Below, one piece after another: positions 29,058 through 36,943 of a stretch of DNA of 62,704 bases. This stretch comes from Deinococcus marmoris DSM 12784 (GTDB lineage Bacteria; Deinococcota; Deinococci; Deinococcales; Deinococcaceae). The stretch lies in assembly GCF_000701405.1 (NCBI RefSeq), contig NZ_JNIV01000012.1:1-62704 (forward strand), read 5' to 3'. A program made the position numbers and the translations under genes. How positions within the stretch are numbered: the stretch's first letter is position 1; the number at the start of each line of letters is the position of its first letter. Below the pieces are notes generated by a model. It saw only the letters and a program-made list of their open reading frames with translations, made no database searches and was not told the DNA's origin.

Positions 29058-29786
29058 ATGTTGCTGTATGGAAGGAATCCGGTGCTGGAAGCCCTGAAAG
29101 ACGGGCGGGTGAGCGAGGTCATGGTGGCGCGTGGCGTCGAGGAAAGCTTCGTGAACGAGCTAAAAGCTGAGGTTGGGGAAAGCGGCGTGCGCCTGCGGTT
29201 CGCCGCGCGCATCGAACTGGATCAGTTGGCCGGGACCACCGCCCACCAGGGCGTGATGGCCGAGGTGGAGGACCTGGCCTGGGCCAGCGTGGACGACATT
29301 CTGGACCGCGCCGAGGCCAGGGGCGAGGAGCTGCTGATCGTGCTGCTGGACGGCATCACCGATCCGCGCAATTTCGGGGCGATCATCCGCAGCGCCGAGG
29401 TGCTGGGCGCACACGGCGTGGTGGTGGAGGAACGCCGCAGCGCCCCGCTGTCGCCCGTGGTGGCCAAGACGGCGGCGGGGGCCACCAGCTTCCTGCCGGT
29501 GGCGCAGACCAAGAACCTGCCCCGCCTGATCGACGCCCTGAAAGAGGACCGCATCTGGGTCTACGGCGCAGCGGGCGAATCCGCACAGGACGTGACCAAA
29601 ACCGATTTCAGCGGACGCGTGGCGCTGGTGATCGGCGCGGAGGGCGAGGGCCTGCGCCGTCTGGTGCGCGAGAAATGCGACGTGCTGGTGAGCATCCCCA
29701 CGCGCGGGCAGGTGGACAGCCTGAACGCCTCTGTGGCGGCGGGCATCCTGATTCATGAGGTGATGCGCGGGCGCGGCAAGGCGTGA
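29058..29786 (+). CDS. TrmH-family (RlmB-like) RNA 2'-O-methyltransferase
   Basis: A 242-residue SpoU/TrmH methyltransferase. The N-terminal substrate-binding part (LLYGRNPVLEALKDGRVSEV) is of the RlmB type; the C-terminal knotted SAM domain shows ITDPRNFGAIIRSAEVLGAHG, ALVIGAEGEGLRRLV and VSIPTRGQVDSLNASVAAGIL. It should methylate a ribose of 23S rRNA or tRNA. TAGACT lies seven bases before the ATG at 29058. The stop TGA forms the first bases of a structured repeat. Confidence 0.88.
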   Translation: MLLYGRNPVLEALKDGRVSEVMVARGVEESFVNELKAEVGESGVRLRFAARIELDQLAGTTAHQGVMAEVEDLAWASVDDILDRAEARGEELLIVLLDGITDPRNFGAIIRSAEVLGAHGVVVEERRSAPLSPVVAKTAAGATSFLPVAQTKNLPRLIDALKEDRIWVYGAAGESAQDVTKTDFSGRVALVIGAEGEGLRRLVREKCDVLVSIPTRGQVDSLNASVAAGILIHEVMRGRGKA

Positions 29787-29923
29787 TACGGATTCCGTCT
29801 GTTTCGTTAACAAATCGGGAAAGCTCCGGTTCGTTCACTCCACACCCGGAACCCGTCCTTATCCTTCTCGCATCCGCTCGGATTTCATCGTTTTTGCAAA
29901 CGATCCAATCGGAGTCCGAATGA
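29784..29923. repeat. Structured intergenic repeat, copy 1
   Basis: This 140-base element matches a second copy at 58835-58995. Both begin TGATACGGATTCCGT and end ATCGGAGTCCG.ATGA, near-inverted ends. Inside are two hairpins: A at 29809-29835 (loop GAAAGCT) and B at 29887-29904 (loop TTGC). The left TGA is the stop codon of the methyltransferase gene and the right ATG is the start codon of the epimerase gene, so the element fills the whole gap. It belongs with the small non-coding repeats described for Deinococcus, although the exact family cannot be named here. Confidence 0.85.
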
Positions 29924-30843
29924 CCCAGCCTGAACCCCACCGCACCGAGACGGTCTCCAGCGGGGCGATGACCTTGGAAGTGCTGCCCGATCTGGGGGCC
30001 AGCGTCCTGAACCTGCGCGCCGCGTCGGGCCGCCCGGTGCTGCGGGCCGTGGATGTGGCGGATGTGAAAACCAGCAGCCAGTGCGCCAGCTTTCTGCTGA
30101 TCCCGTTTTCCAACCGCATCCGGGACGCGCACTTTCCTTTTGAAGGTCAGGACGTGCAGCTTGCACCCAACACCAAGAATGGGCTGGCCCAGCACGGCGA
30201 CGTTCGCAACCGCCCGTGGACGGTCACACGGGCTTCCGACAGTCACCTGATCTGCGACTTCGACAGCCGGAAGTTCAGCGATACGAACTGGCCGTGGGCC
30301 TTCACGGCGCGCGTGGAATACCGCCTGCACGGGCCGCATCTGGACACCACCATTACGCTGACCAACGCCGACACCCAGGACATGCCCGCCGGAATCGGAA
30401 TGCACCCATACTTCGAGCGCCTTCAGGACGACATCGATCCGGCGCTGGAATTTGACGCGCCATTGACCTACGACACCGACGAGCGGCAACTGACGGTGGG
30501 CGGCTCACGGGAGGTCCGGCCCGACGAGGATTTCCACACGCCCACTCCTGTCGGTTCCAGACAGGTGGACCGGACCTACACCGCCTGGGACGGCGTCGTG
30601 CGGCTGGACTGGTCAACCGAAGGCCAGCCCGCGCGGGCGCTGGTGCAGACCGCCGACAACGTCTATTCGCATCTGGTGGTCTTCACCGCGCCCGACGGTA
30701 ATCTGGCGCTGGAACCCGTCTCGCACGCCACCGACGCCTTCAATCTGGCTTCTCTGGGCGTGGCGGGCGTGGACATGCGGGTGCTGTCGCCAGGGCAGAG
30801 TCTGGCAGGAACGGTGCGGATCACGCTGGAAGGACAGTGGTAA
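29920..30843 (+). CDS. Aldose 1-epimerase family protein
   Basis: A 307-residue galactose mutarotase-like enzyme that interconverts sugar anomers. Hallmarks: FLLIPFSNRIRDAHFPFEGQ (Asn-Arg at the sugar site), a His in NGLAQHGDVRNRPW, the catalytic His in GIGMHPYFERL, and the Glu in LALEPVSHATDAF. The start codon and the weak ribosome binding site CGGAG lie inside the end of the structured repeat, so the element provides translation initiation signals for this gene. Confidence 0.87.
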   Translation: MTQPEPHRTETVSSGAMTLEVLPDLGASVLNLRAASGRPVLRAVDVADVKTSSQCASFLLIPFSNRIRDAHFPFEGQDVQLAPNTKNGLAQHGDVRNRPWTVTRASDSHLICDFDSRKFSDTNWPWAFTARVEYRLHGPHLDTTITLTNADTQDMPAGIGMHPYFERLQDDIDPALEFDAPLTYDTDERQLTVGGSREVRPDEDFHTPTPVGSRQVDRTYTAWDGVVRLDWSTEGQPARALVQTADNVYSHLVVFTAPDGNLALEPVSHATDAFNLASLGVAGVDMRVLSPGQSLAGTVRITLEGQW

Positions 30844-30853
30844 GCAGGACAGT

Positions 30854-31090
30854 TTAAGCCGCGTTGGTCGCCAGCAGTTCGCCGTCCATGCTGCGCAGCT
30901 CGAAGCCGGGGCGGGGGCGGTCTGCCAGCCAGCGCAACGCGTCCAGCAGATCGTCGGTTTCGCGCATGACTTCCGGCTGGGCAGCACTTGCAGGATCTAT
31001 GTCGCCCGTCCAGACGACGCGGTAGGCACGGGTGGCGCTGGGCGGCGTCCACGGCACGCCCGCTTCCTCTTTCATAAATGCGCTAGACAT
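30854..31090 (-). CDS. Hypothetical protein, 78 residues
   Basis: No family recognised. It reads MSSAFMKEEAGVPW... with YRVVWTGDIDPAS and DALRWLADRPRPGFELRSMDGELLATN, suggesting a small alpha/beta fold. Support for expression comes from TAGGCT exactly six bases before the ATG, and AAAGG at the start. It is convergent with the epimerase gene, whose stop lies 11 bases away. Confidence 0.7.
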   Translation of the reverse strand: MSSAFMKEEAGVPWTPPSATRAYRVVWTGDIDPASAAQPEVMRETDDLLDALRWLADRPRPGFELRSMDGELLATNAA

Positions 31091-31146
31091 CCTTTTAGCC
31101 TACTGGGACAGGATGAAACGCGGGTAGGCGCGGCGTAATGCCGTCT

Positions 31147-32220
31147 TTACTCGCGCAGATCAGGCAGGCTCGCCTTGGCCACCAGGGTGATACGGGTCTC
31201 GCGCGGCTGCTCGCCCCGCACGTAACCGATGGTCACCGTGTCGCCCACCTCGGCGCTGCGCAGGGCCGTGAGCGCCTCATTCGTATCGCGGGTTCGCTGG
31301 CCGCCCACAGTGGTAATGATGTCGCCCAGGGACAGGAGGTTGCCGTTTTCATCGTAGGCACTTCCCACAAGCCCAGCTTGGTCCGCAGGACTACCCTCGA
31401 CCACCTCCGCGATGACCATTCCCGCCGGAGTAGTCAGCCCGCTGTGGACACCGTCATACCTGATGCCCAACACCGGAACGTCGCGCTTCTCTCCGGTCCG
31501 CAGCGCCGTGATCAGGTTGTCGCCGTCCACCACCGGGACCGCGTAACTGCGCCGGGTGATGCCGCTGCTGTCCACGCTGATGTAACTGACCACGCCGATT
31601 GCGTTGCCCAGTCCGTCGATAATCGGGCCGCCGCTATCGCCGGGGGCCAGCGGGGCATTCATTTCCAGCGTGCCCTGCGGGAAATCGGCGCGGCCCGCCG
31701 ACGCGCCCAGCCGCAGCAGTTCGCCGCGCCGGGGTTGCAGGAAGTCTCCGCCGCTGTTGCCCACCGCCAGCACCGTTTCACCCACGCGCGGCGCGCGGGC
31801 GGCCAGCGGCAGGAAGGGGAACGGGCCGCGCCCCTGAACTTCCAGCAGAGCCACGTCCGCCCGCGCGTCGAAAGCGGTCACTTTGGCCCGGTACGACTTT
31901 CCATCCAGCGTGCTGATCTGAAACAGCGTTCCCAGACTGACGACGTGGTAGGCAGTCAGCACCTGCCCGGTGTCGCTGATAAAAAATCCGGTGCCGATGC
32001 CCGCCTCACGGGTGCGGGGGTCCAGGCTCTCGACGCGCACGGTGGCGGGGCGAACCTTCTCGAACAGCGCCTGGGTGGCCTCGGGCAGCGTGCCCGGCAG
32101 CGTGGCGGACACCTGCGGTGACCCTCTGGGCACCAGATCGAACTTCGGCTGCCAGTTGGGCAACAGGTAAGCCCCCAGCGCCAGGATGAGCAGAACGGGA
32201 AGCCAGGGCGAGAGGCGCAC
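31147..32220 (-). CDS. Trypsin-like serine protease with PDZ domain (HtrA/DegP family)
   Basis: A 357-residue envelope protease with an N-terminal signal anchor (LSPWLPVLLILALGAYLLP). The catalytic triad is His92 (TAYHVV), Asp122 (ARADVALLEV) and Ser196 (APGDSGGPI). A PDZ domain follows (VVEGSPADQAGLVG...LLSLGDIITTVGG). It degrades misfolded proteins outside the membrane. GTG start at 32220, with TAGACT six bases before it, a leaderless GTG gene. Confidence 0.9.
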   Translation of the reverse strand: MRLSPWLPVLLILALGAYLLPNWQPKFDLVPRGSPQVSATLPGTLPEATQALFEKVRPATVRVESLDPRTREAGIGTGFFISDTGQVLTAYHVVSLGTLFQISTLDGKSYRAKVTAFDARADVALLEVQGRGPFPFLPLAARAPRVGETVLAVGNSGGDFLQPRRGELLRLGASAGRADFPQGTLEMNAPLAPGDSGGPIIDGLGNAIGVVSYISVDSSGITRRSYAVPVVDGDNLITALRTGEKRDVPVLGIRYDGVHSGLTTPAGMVIAEVVEGSPADQAGLVGSAYDENGNLLSLGDIITTVGGQRTRDTNEALTALRSAEVGDTVTIGYVRGEQPRETRITLVAKASLPDLRE

Positions 32221-32300
32221 GGGCGCAGTCTAGAGCGGCCCGCACGCGGGCAAGGTAGGCAAAGGCACGCAAGCGGGGGGTGACGCGGCGGGGGTGGTTC

Positions 32301-33194
32301 TCAGCCTGCCGGAGCCAGCGCCAGTGCCCCCAGCAGCGGCGAGACGGTGGGGGTGAACATGACGTCGCGGTCCACGAATTGCCTGTGGAAAGACGCAGCC
32401 ACCAGCGGGTTGAAACTGCCGCCGCACAGGGCCAGTCGGGGGATTCCGGTGCGCCTCAGCACGGCCCCACCCAGCCGGGCCAGTTCCTCCCCGGCGCGGC
32501 GCTGGATGTCCTGGGCGTGTGGATCGCCCCCCACCGCCGCCTCGTACACGGCGGGAGCCAGCCGGGCCAGCGCTGCACGGCCCTCGCCGTACACGTAGGC
32601 GCGAATATCCGGCCAATGCTGGGAACCGATCACCCCGAAGAGTCTGGAGGCCAGCAGGCTCTCGCCCCACCCCTCATCCACTTCCCGCAACACCGCTTTC
32701 AGGCCCTGCCGCCCCTGCCAGAAAGCCCCGCCCGCGTCGTCGATCAGAAAACCGTGACCGCCCGCGCGGATCACCTCGTCCGCCGCTGTACCGTAACTGG
32801 AAACGGTGCGGTGATAGGCCATGCTTCCGGTTCCGGCATAGACGAGCGTGCCACCGCCCACCGGGCCGTCCCGTAAGAAATGCGCGGCGTAGGCCAGATG
32901 CAGATCGTCGGTGACATACAGCGCCGTCTGGGGCAGATGGAACGTACTGGACAGCATTTCCCTGATCAGCGGCACAAAGTCGGTTGACAGACCGGTAATG
33001 CCCACCACCACCGCTGAAGGCTGGGCGGGGACGGCGGCGCGAATCCCGATCAACCCGGCGGCCATGTGCTGCCGCGCTTCGGGCGTGTACAGGTGGCCGG
33101 AAAGGGGCGCAGAGTTGCCGCTGGCCGTCATTTCCCCACCAGAGAACAGCGCCCACTTGCTGCTGCTCGCGCCCATGTCGATGCCCAGGATCAT
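32301..33194 (-). CDS. BadF/BadG-family sugar kinase (N-acetylglucosamine kinase-like)
   Basis: A 297-residue actin-like ATPase-domain kinase. Phosphate-binding 1 is LGIDMGASSSKWALF, phosphate-binding 2 is LVYAGTGSMAYH, and the adenosine motif is ALCGGSFNPLV. Members phosphorylate N-acetylglucosamine or related sugars. The start at 33194 has GGAG seven bases before it; 15 residues upstream are rejected. It may take part in cell-wall sugar recycling, but no neighbour proves this. Confidence 0.83.
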   Translation of the reverse strand: MILGIDMGASSSKWALFSGGEMTASGNSAPLSGHLYTPEARQHMAAGLIGIRAAVPAQPSAVVVGITGLSTDFVPLIREMLSSTFHLPQTALYVTDDLHLAYAAHFLRDGPVGGGTLVYAGTGSMAYHRTVSSYGTAADEVIRAGGHGFLIDDAGGAFWQGRQGLKAVLREVDEGWGESLLASRLFGVIGSQHWPDIRAYVYGEGRAALARLAPAVYEAAVGGDPHAQDIQRRAGEELARLGGAVLRRTGIPRLALCGGSFNPLVAASFHRQFVDRDVMFTPTVSPLLGALALAPAG

Positions 33195-33385
33195 CGGCTC
33201 TCCGGTACCGCCCCGGCAAAGGTGCGGGTCATCTCGCATGGGTTGTCGGCGCGAGCCTGATCGTGTCCGGTCAGGCCGCGTGGCACAGGCTGGGGAGTCA
33301 TGGGGGGCATTGTTTCATGACGGCTGTATACAACTGGGAGACGACACCGAGGACTTGCCGCCCCTCCCCGCTCTACCCTGATCCG

Positions 33386-33859
33386 ATGCACTACTGGCTC
33401 CTCAAATCCGAACCCGATGTCTTTGGCTACCCCGATCTGGAACGCGTGGGCCGCGAACCCTGGAACGGCGTCCGCAACTACCAGGCGCGCAATTTTCTGC
33501 GGCAGATGGCGGTGGGTGACCTCTGCCTCTTCTACCACTCGCGCAGCAAGACGCCAGGAATTGCGGGCGTGGCGCGGGTCACGCGGGCCGCCCACACGGA
33601 CGATCTGCAATTTGACCCGGCCAGTGCCTATTTCGATCCAGCATCTTCACCTGAGAACCCGCGCTGGAGCATGGTGGAGGTAGAAGCCGTGCGCGCCTTT
33701 CCCGCCGTGCTGACGCTGGACACTATTCGCACGCTGCCCCAGTGGGAGGACTCTCCCCTGACCCGCAAAGGCTCGCGCCTGAGCGTGTTGCCCGTGACGG
33801 CGGAGCAGTTTGATGCGGCGCTAGCAGCAGCGGGGCTGGACTTAACAACTGACCCGTGA
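33386..33859 (+). CDS. EVE-domain protein (DUF55)
   Basis: A 157-residue single EVE domain: MHYWLLKSEPDVFGYPDL, WNGVRNYQARNFLRQMAVGDLCLFYHS, and GIAGVARVTRAAH are the classical motifs. EVE proteins bind modified bases in DNA or RNA through an aromatic pocket related to YTH and PUA domains. The target here is unknown. TACCCT is six bases before ATG 33386; the longer frame is rejected. Confidence 0.9.
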   Translation: MHYWLLKSEPDVFGYPDLERVGREPWNGVRNYQARNFLRQMAVGDLCLFYHSRSKTPGIAGVARVTRAAHTDDLQFDPASAYFDPASSPENPRWSMVEVEAVRAFPAVLTLDTIRTLPQWEDSPLTRKGSRLSVLPVTAEQFDAALAAAGLDLTTDP

Positions 33860-33893
33860 TTCAAATGTCAGACGCTACAGATCACACTGAATT

Positions 33894-34007
33894 ATGGAAC
33901 TCGTGTTCGCCGGACTGGCTATCGTTTTCTCGTTGCTGCTGGCCTCCATTCAAAAGGAGCCGGAGCGTCAGCCAGTGCCGGTGAAGGTCAGGGACCGGCG
34001 GGACTGA
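33894..34007 (+). CDS. 37-residue single-pass membrane protein
   Basis: A short frame reading MELVFAGLAIVFSLLLA then a charged tail (QKEPERQPVPVKVRDRRD). The hydrophobic N-terminus and basic C-terminus are the usual shape of small bacterial membrane peptides. It starts 34 bases after the EVE gene stop; a TACAGA-like -10 lies about 12 bases upstream. No family is known to me; it may be chance, but the topology pattern is convincing. Confidence 0.4.
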   Translation: MELVFAGLAIVFSLLLASIQKEPERQPVPVKVRDRRD

Positions 34008-34210
34008 GTGGAGGGACTGCGTGGAAGTAAAGATTGGGCAGGAGTCATAGTCTCCAGTTGTTCTGGCCCGTGACCTTGCCAACCAAACGGCCAGATCCTT
34101 GACCGCCCACCACTATCACGGCGGCTGAACTGCTCCGCGAACGCGGCGGCCTGATCTGCCTGTAAGGCCGCGCAAGAGTTCTGGCAGAACGCCCCCCGTA
34201 TACTCGGGCC

Positions 34211-34837
34211 GTGTCTGTCACCTGGCTGGGCCGCCCGCACACACTGGGATCGCGCGTATCACTCTTTCTGCTGCGGCTGACCGGCTGGACGCCGCTGCTG
34301 GAGCCGCCGCCGATGGGCGGGGTCAAGTTCGTCACGGCTGCCGCGCCGCACACCAGCAATCTGGACTTCTGGCCGGGCCTGTTCTGGAAGTGGGCCACCC
34401 GCATTCCGCTGCACTGGGTAGGCAAACGCGAGCTGTTCAATTTTCCGATGGGCATCTTCATGCGCGCCGTGGGCGGCATTGCCCTGGACCGCCGCCGCGC
34501 GGGGGGCAACTTCGTGGACGCGGTGGTCTCGGTGATCGAGCGCGAGGAAGAAATAGTGCTGCTTGTCGCGCCGGAAGGCAGCCGCAACCGGGCGGAATAC
34601 TGGAAGACCGGCTTTTATTACATGGCCCTGAAAGCGGGCGTGCCCATCGCCGTGACCGCGCTGGACTGGCAGCACAGGCGCATCGGCATCATCGGTTATG
34701 TGCAGCCGACGGGGGACGTGAAGGCCGACTTCGCCCGGATTGCCGATCTGTTAAAAGACGTGCGGGGCCGCATTCCGGCCAACGAGACGCCCATCATCCC
34801 CCGCCCCGACGACACGGGTCCGGCTGCCCCAGCCTGA
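34211..34837 (+). CDS. 1-acyl-glycerol-3-phosphate acyltransferase-like protein (PlsC family)
   Basis: A 208-residue acyltransferase with the catalytic HX4D motif (APHTSNLDFW) and the glycerol-phosphate site in APEGSRNRAEYWKTGF. The family transfers fatty acyl chains in phospholipid synthesis at the membrane; close relatives of this short form may use other acceptors. It starts with GTG at 34211, exactly six bases after TATACT (34199-34204), a clear leaderless GTG start. Confidence 0.85.
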   Translation: MSVTWLGRPHTLGSRVSLFLLRLTGWTPLLEPPPMGGVKFVTAAAPHTSNLDFWPGLFWKWATRIPLHWVGKRELFNFPMGIFMRAVGGIALDRRRAGGNFVDAVVSVIEREEEIVLLVAPEGSRNRAEYWKTGFYYMALKAGVPIAVTALDWQHRRIGIIGYVQPTGDVKADFARIADLLKDVRGRIPANETPIIPRPDDTGPAAPA

Positions 34838-34856
34838 GCTGGGCCTCCCTTGCAGC

Positions 34857-35285
34857 ATGACCTTCCGCCTGACTGCCGAAGATGCCCCCGCACTGGACGA
34901 ACTGCTTCGCCTCTACGCTTCGGTAGGCTGGACCGCCTACACCCGTGACCCGCAGGCACTGGCCCGCGCCCTGCGGCACTCCAGTTTCGTGTGGGCCGCC
35001 CGAAACGAGGGTGGCGAACTCGTCGGTCTGGTGCGCGGTCTGAGCGATGATGTAAGCATTCTGTTCGTGCAGGACATCCTGGTCTTGCCCGACTGGCAGC
35101 GCCAGGGCGTGGGCCGCGCGCTGATGGGGGCCGTGCTGGACCATTATGCCCACGTCATGCAGACGGCGCTCCTGACTGACGACGGGCCGGAGCAACTGGC
35201 CTTTTACGAATCCCTGGGCTTCGGCAACACCCGGAATCTCGGATTGAATGCATTCTACCGCGCGAACATGCAAACGGATTCCTGA
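34857..35285 (+). CDS. GNAT-family N-acetyltransferase
   Basis: A 142-residue single GNAT domain with VQDILVLPDWQRQGVGRALMGAVLDHY, where QRQGVGRAL is the acetyl-CoA pyrophosphate loop, and AFYESLGFGNT near the end. The acceptor is unknown. The ATG lies 19 bases after the acyltransferase stop, so both may share a transcript. An intrinsic terminator follows at 35376. Confidence 0.85.
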   Translation: MTFRLTAEDAPALDELLRLYASVGWTAYTRDPQALARALRHSSFVWAARNEGGELVGLVRGLSDDVSILFVQDILVLPDWQRQGVGRALMGAVLDHYAHVMQTALLTDDGPEQLAFYESLGFGNTRNLGLNAFYRANMQTDS

Positions 35286-35338
35286 AAGAAGTTCGATTAT
35301 GCCGTCCCAGCACATGAATTTTAGGGCAATGTATAAAT

Positions 35339-35367
35339 TTGACACCGGCTGTATTAGGCGCTATGGT
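35339..35367 (+). promoter_or_regulatory. Consensus-like promoter with no gene behind it
   Basis: TTGACA (35339-35344), 17 bases, TATGGT (35362-35367). A transcript starting near 35374 would meet the terminator at 35376-35401 at once. It may be a relic of a lost RNA gene or a decoy. Confidence 0.45.
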
Positions 35368-35375
35368 ATTGCCAT

Positions 35376-35401
35376 CACCGTCCGAGAGGGCGGGTTTTTT
35401 A
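35376..35401 (+). terminator. Intrinsic terminator
   Basis: CACCGTCC-GAGA-GGGCGGG followed by six T (35395-35400). It stops rightward transcription before the convergent nrdR gene. Confidence 0.75.
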
Positions 35402-35432
35402 TTGCCTGGGCAGGATTGCCTGCCGGAAGAGC

Positions 35433-35882
35433 CTACTCCTCCCGGTCCTTCAATCCCCGGATTTCCTCGATAAAGCGTTCCAGGCTGTCAAAGTCGCGGT
35501 AGACGCTGGCAAAGCGGATGTAGGCCACGTCGTCCAGCGGGCGCAGGAAGGTCATGGCCCGCTTGCCGATCTCCTCGCTGGCGATCTCGGCGGCCCCCAC
35601 CTCGTCCTCGAAGCCGTAGGCGAAGGCACGCAGGGCCTCTGGCTCTACCGGGCGTTTCTCGGTGGCCAGACTCAGACCGCGCAGCAGCTTGTCGGGATTG
35701 AATGCCTCGCGCGGGCCGCTGCGCTTGACCACCATCAGGGGTTCAAGCTGGGCGCGTTCGTAGGTGGTAAATCTGCGGGCGCAGTTCAGGCACTCGCGGC
35801 GGCGGCGGATGCTGGCCCCGTCGTCGCTGGGGCGCGAGTTGACCACCTTGGAATCGGGGGCAGAGCAGTACGGGCATTTCAT
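35433..35882 (-). CDS. nrdR: Transcriptional repressor NrdR
   Basis: A 149-residue repressor of ribonucleotide reductase genes. The N-terminal zinc ribbon is MKCPYCSAPDSKVVNSR with the second Cys pair in RRECLNCARRFTTYER; the ATP-cone domain follows (LMVVKRSGPREAFNPDKLLRGL), sensing ATP/dATP. Full length for the family. It starts 7 bases after the stop of an upstream SDR-like gene, so the pair is probably an operon. Confidence 0.95.
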   Translation of the reverse strand: MKCPYCSAPDSKVVNSRPSDDGASIRRRRECLNCARRFTTYERAQLEPLMVVKRSGPREAFNPDKLLRGLSLATEKRPVEPEALRAFAYGFEDEVGAAEIASEEIGKRAMTFLRPLDDVAYIRFASVYRDFDSLERFIEEIRGLKDREE

Positions 35883-35889
35883 CTTCGGC

Positions 35890-36627
35890 TCACAGCGCGT
35901 TGACGGCGCTCATCAGTTCGGGCAGGCGAACCTTTGGCGCGGCGGGCAGCGGCACGTCCATCACGTTGCCGCGCAGGTGGCGCATTCGGGGGGCGGCCAG
36001 GGCCAGCACGGCGTCGGACAGGGGGCGGTCCAGCAGCTCGTCGCCGCTGCTGGCGCGCGAGGGCAGCAGCATGTTCAGGCGCAGCTCCTCGCGCACCGCC
36101 GCCTCCACCAGCCCGCGAATCGCGCCGCGCTGCGGGTGGGCCTGCAAACCCGGCTCGTCGCCGTGCGGGCCGATGATGGTCAGCCAGGTGTCGGGCAGAC
36201 GGCGGCCCAGAATCTGCGCGATGGCGACGCTGCTCTTGACGTTGCTGTTGAACAGTTCCATCCACTCGTTCTCGCTGAGGGCGGTGAAACTGACGTTGGT
36301 GCGCTTGTCGGCCAGATGGACGATGCCGTGCAGCGCGCCGAAGATTTCCAGAATGCGGGTCTGGGCACTGAGCCAGTCCAGTGGCACGCTCACGTCAGCC
36401 TTGATGGGAATGGCGTGCCCGCCGGAGCGCTCCAGCGCACTGGCCTGCGCCGAGAGCGATTCGCTGTTGTTGCCGATCAGCACGACGCTGGCCCCGGTTT
36501 TCGCCAGGGCGGTACTGACCGTCTTGCCGTAGCCCGTGTCGGCCCCGGTCACGGCGATCACCTGTCCGGCCAGCACCTCACGGTAAAGTGCCCCGGCGCG
36601 GTCCTGCGAAGAGGTTGGGTCCGTCAT
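35890..36627 (-). CDS. SDR-fold protein lacking the catalytic Tyr-Lys pair
   Basis: A 245-residue Rossmann protein with QVIAVTGADTGYGKTVSTALAKTGASVVLIG (TGxxxGxG) and LHGIVHLADKR in the place of NNAG. After WLTIIGPHGDEPG, where YxxxK should follow, there is LQAHPQRGAIRGLVEAA, without Tyr or Lys. It probably binds a dinucleotide but may not be a dehydrogenase. TATGCT is seven bases before ATG 36627. It lies immediately upstream of nrdR on the same strand. Confidence 0.75.
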   Translation of the reverse strand: MTDPTSSQDRAGALYREVLAGQVIAVTGADTGYGKTVSTALAKTGASVVLIGNNSESLSAQASALERSGGHAIPIKADVSVPLDWLSAQTRILEIFGALHGIVHLADKRTNVSFTALSENEWMELFNSNVKSSVAIAQILGRRLPDTWLTIIGPHGDEPGLQAHPQRGAIRGLVEAAVREELRLNMLLPSRASSGDELLDRPLSDAVLALAAPRMRHLRGNVMDVPLPAAPKVRLPELMSAVNAL

Positions 36628-36658
36628 GCGGCCCAGCATAGCGCCCCGGCCTGCGCTG

Positions 36659-36865
36659 TTATCCCGCCTGGGGCAGCGGCCTGAGCGCGTCTATGGGCGG
36701 ATCGCCCGCGCGGTGGCCCTTGCCGCAGGTGTGGCACCAGTACGCCTGATCGCCGTCGCGCAGATCGTGCAGGGTCATCGGCAGGGCGCAGTCCGGGCAG
36801 ACATGCACATATCCGCGTCCGCTGGCCGGATATGCATCGGCTTCATTACGTAATTGACGCTTCAT
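36659..36865 (-). CDS. Small zinc-ribbon protein
   Basis: 68 residues with two Cys pairs, VCPDCALPM and WCHTCGKGH, spaced as in a zinc ribbon. No enzyme domain. It may be a nucleic-acid or protein interaction module. TAGTAT six bases before the ATG supports expression from its own leaderless promoter. Confidence 0.75.
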   Translation of the reverse strand: MKRQLRNEADAYPASGRGYVHVCPDCALPMTLHDLRDGDQAYWCHTCGKGHRAGDPPIDALRPLPQAG

Positions 36866-36943
36866 ATTCTGATACTAGCAGAAGAGGAGCGGGTGTCAAA
36901 TGGTGGGTGGGACATGCTCTTCGTACTTTTGTACGGGGAGAGA

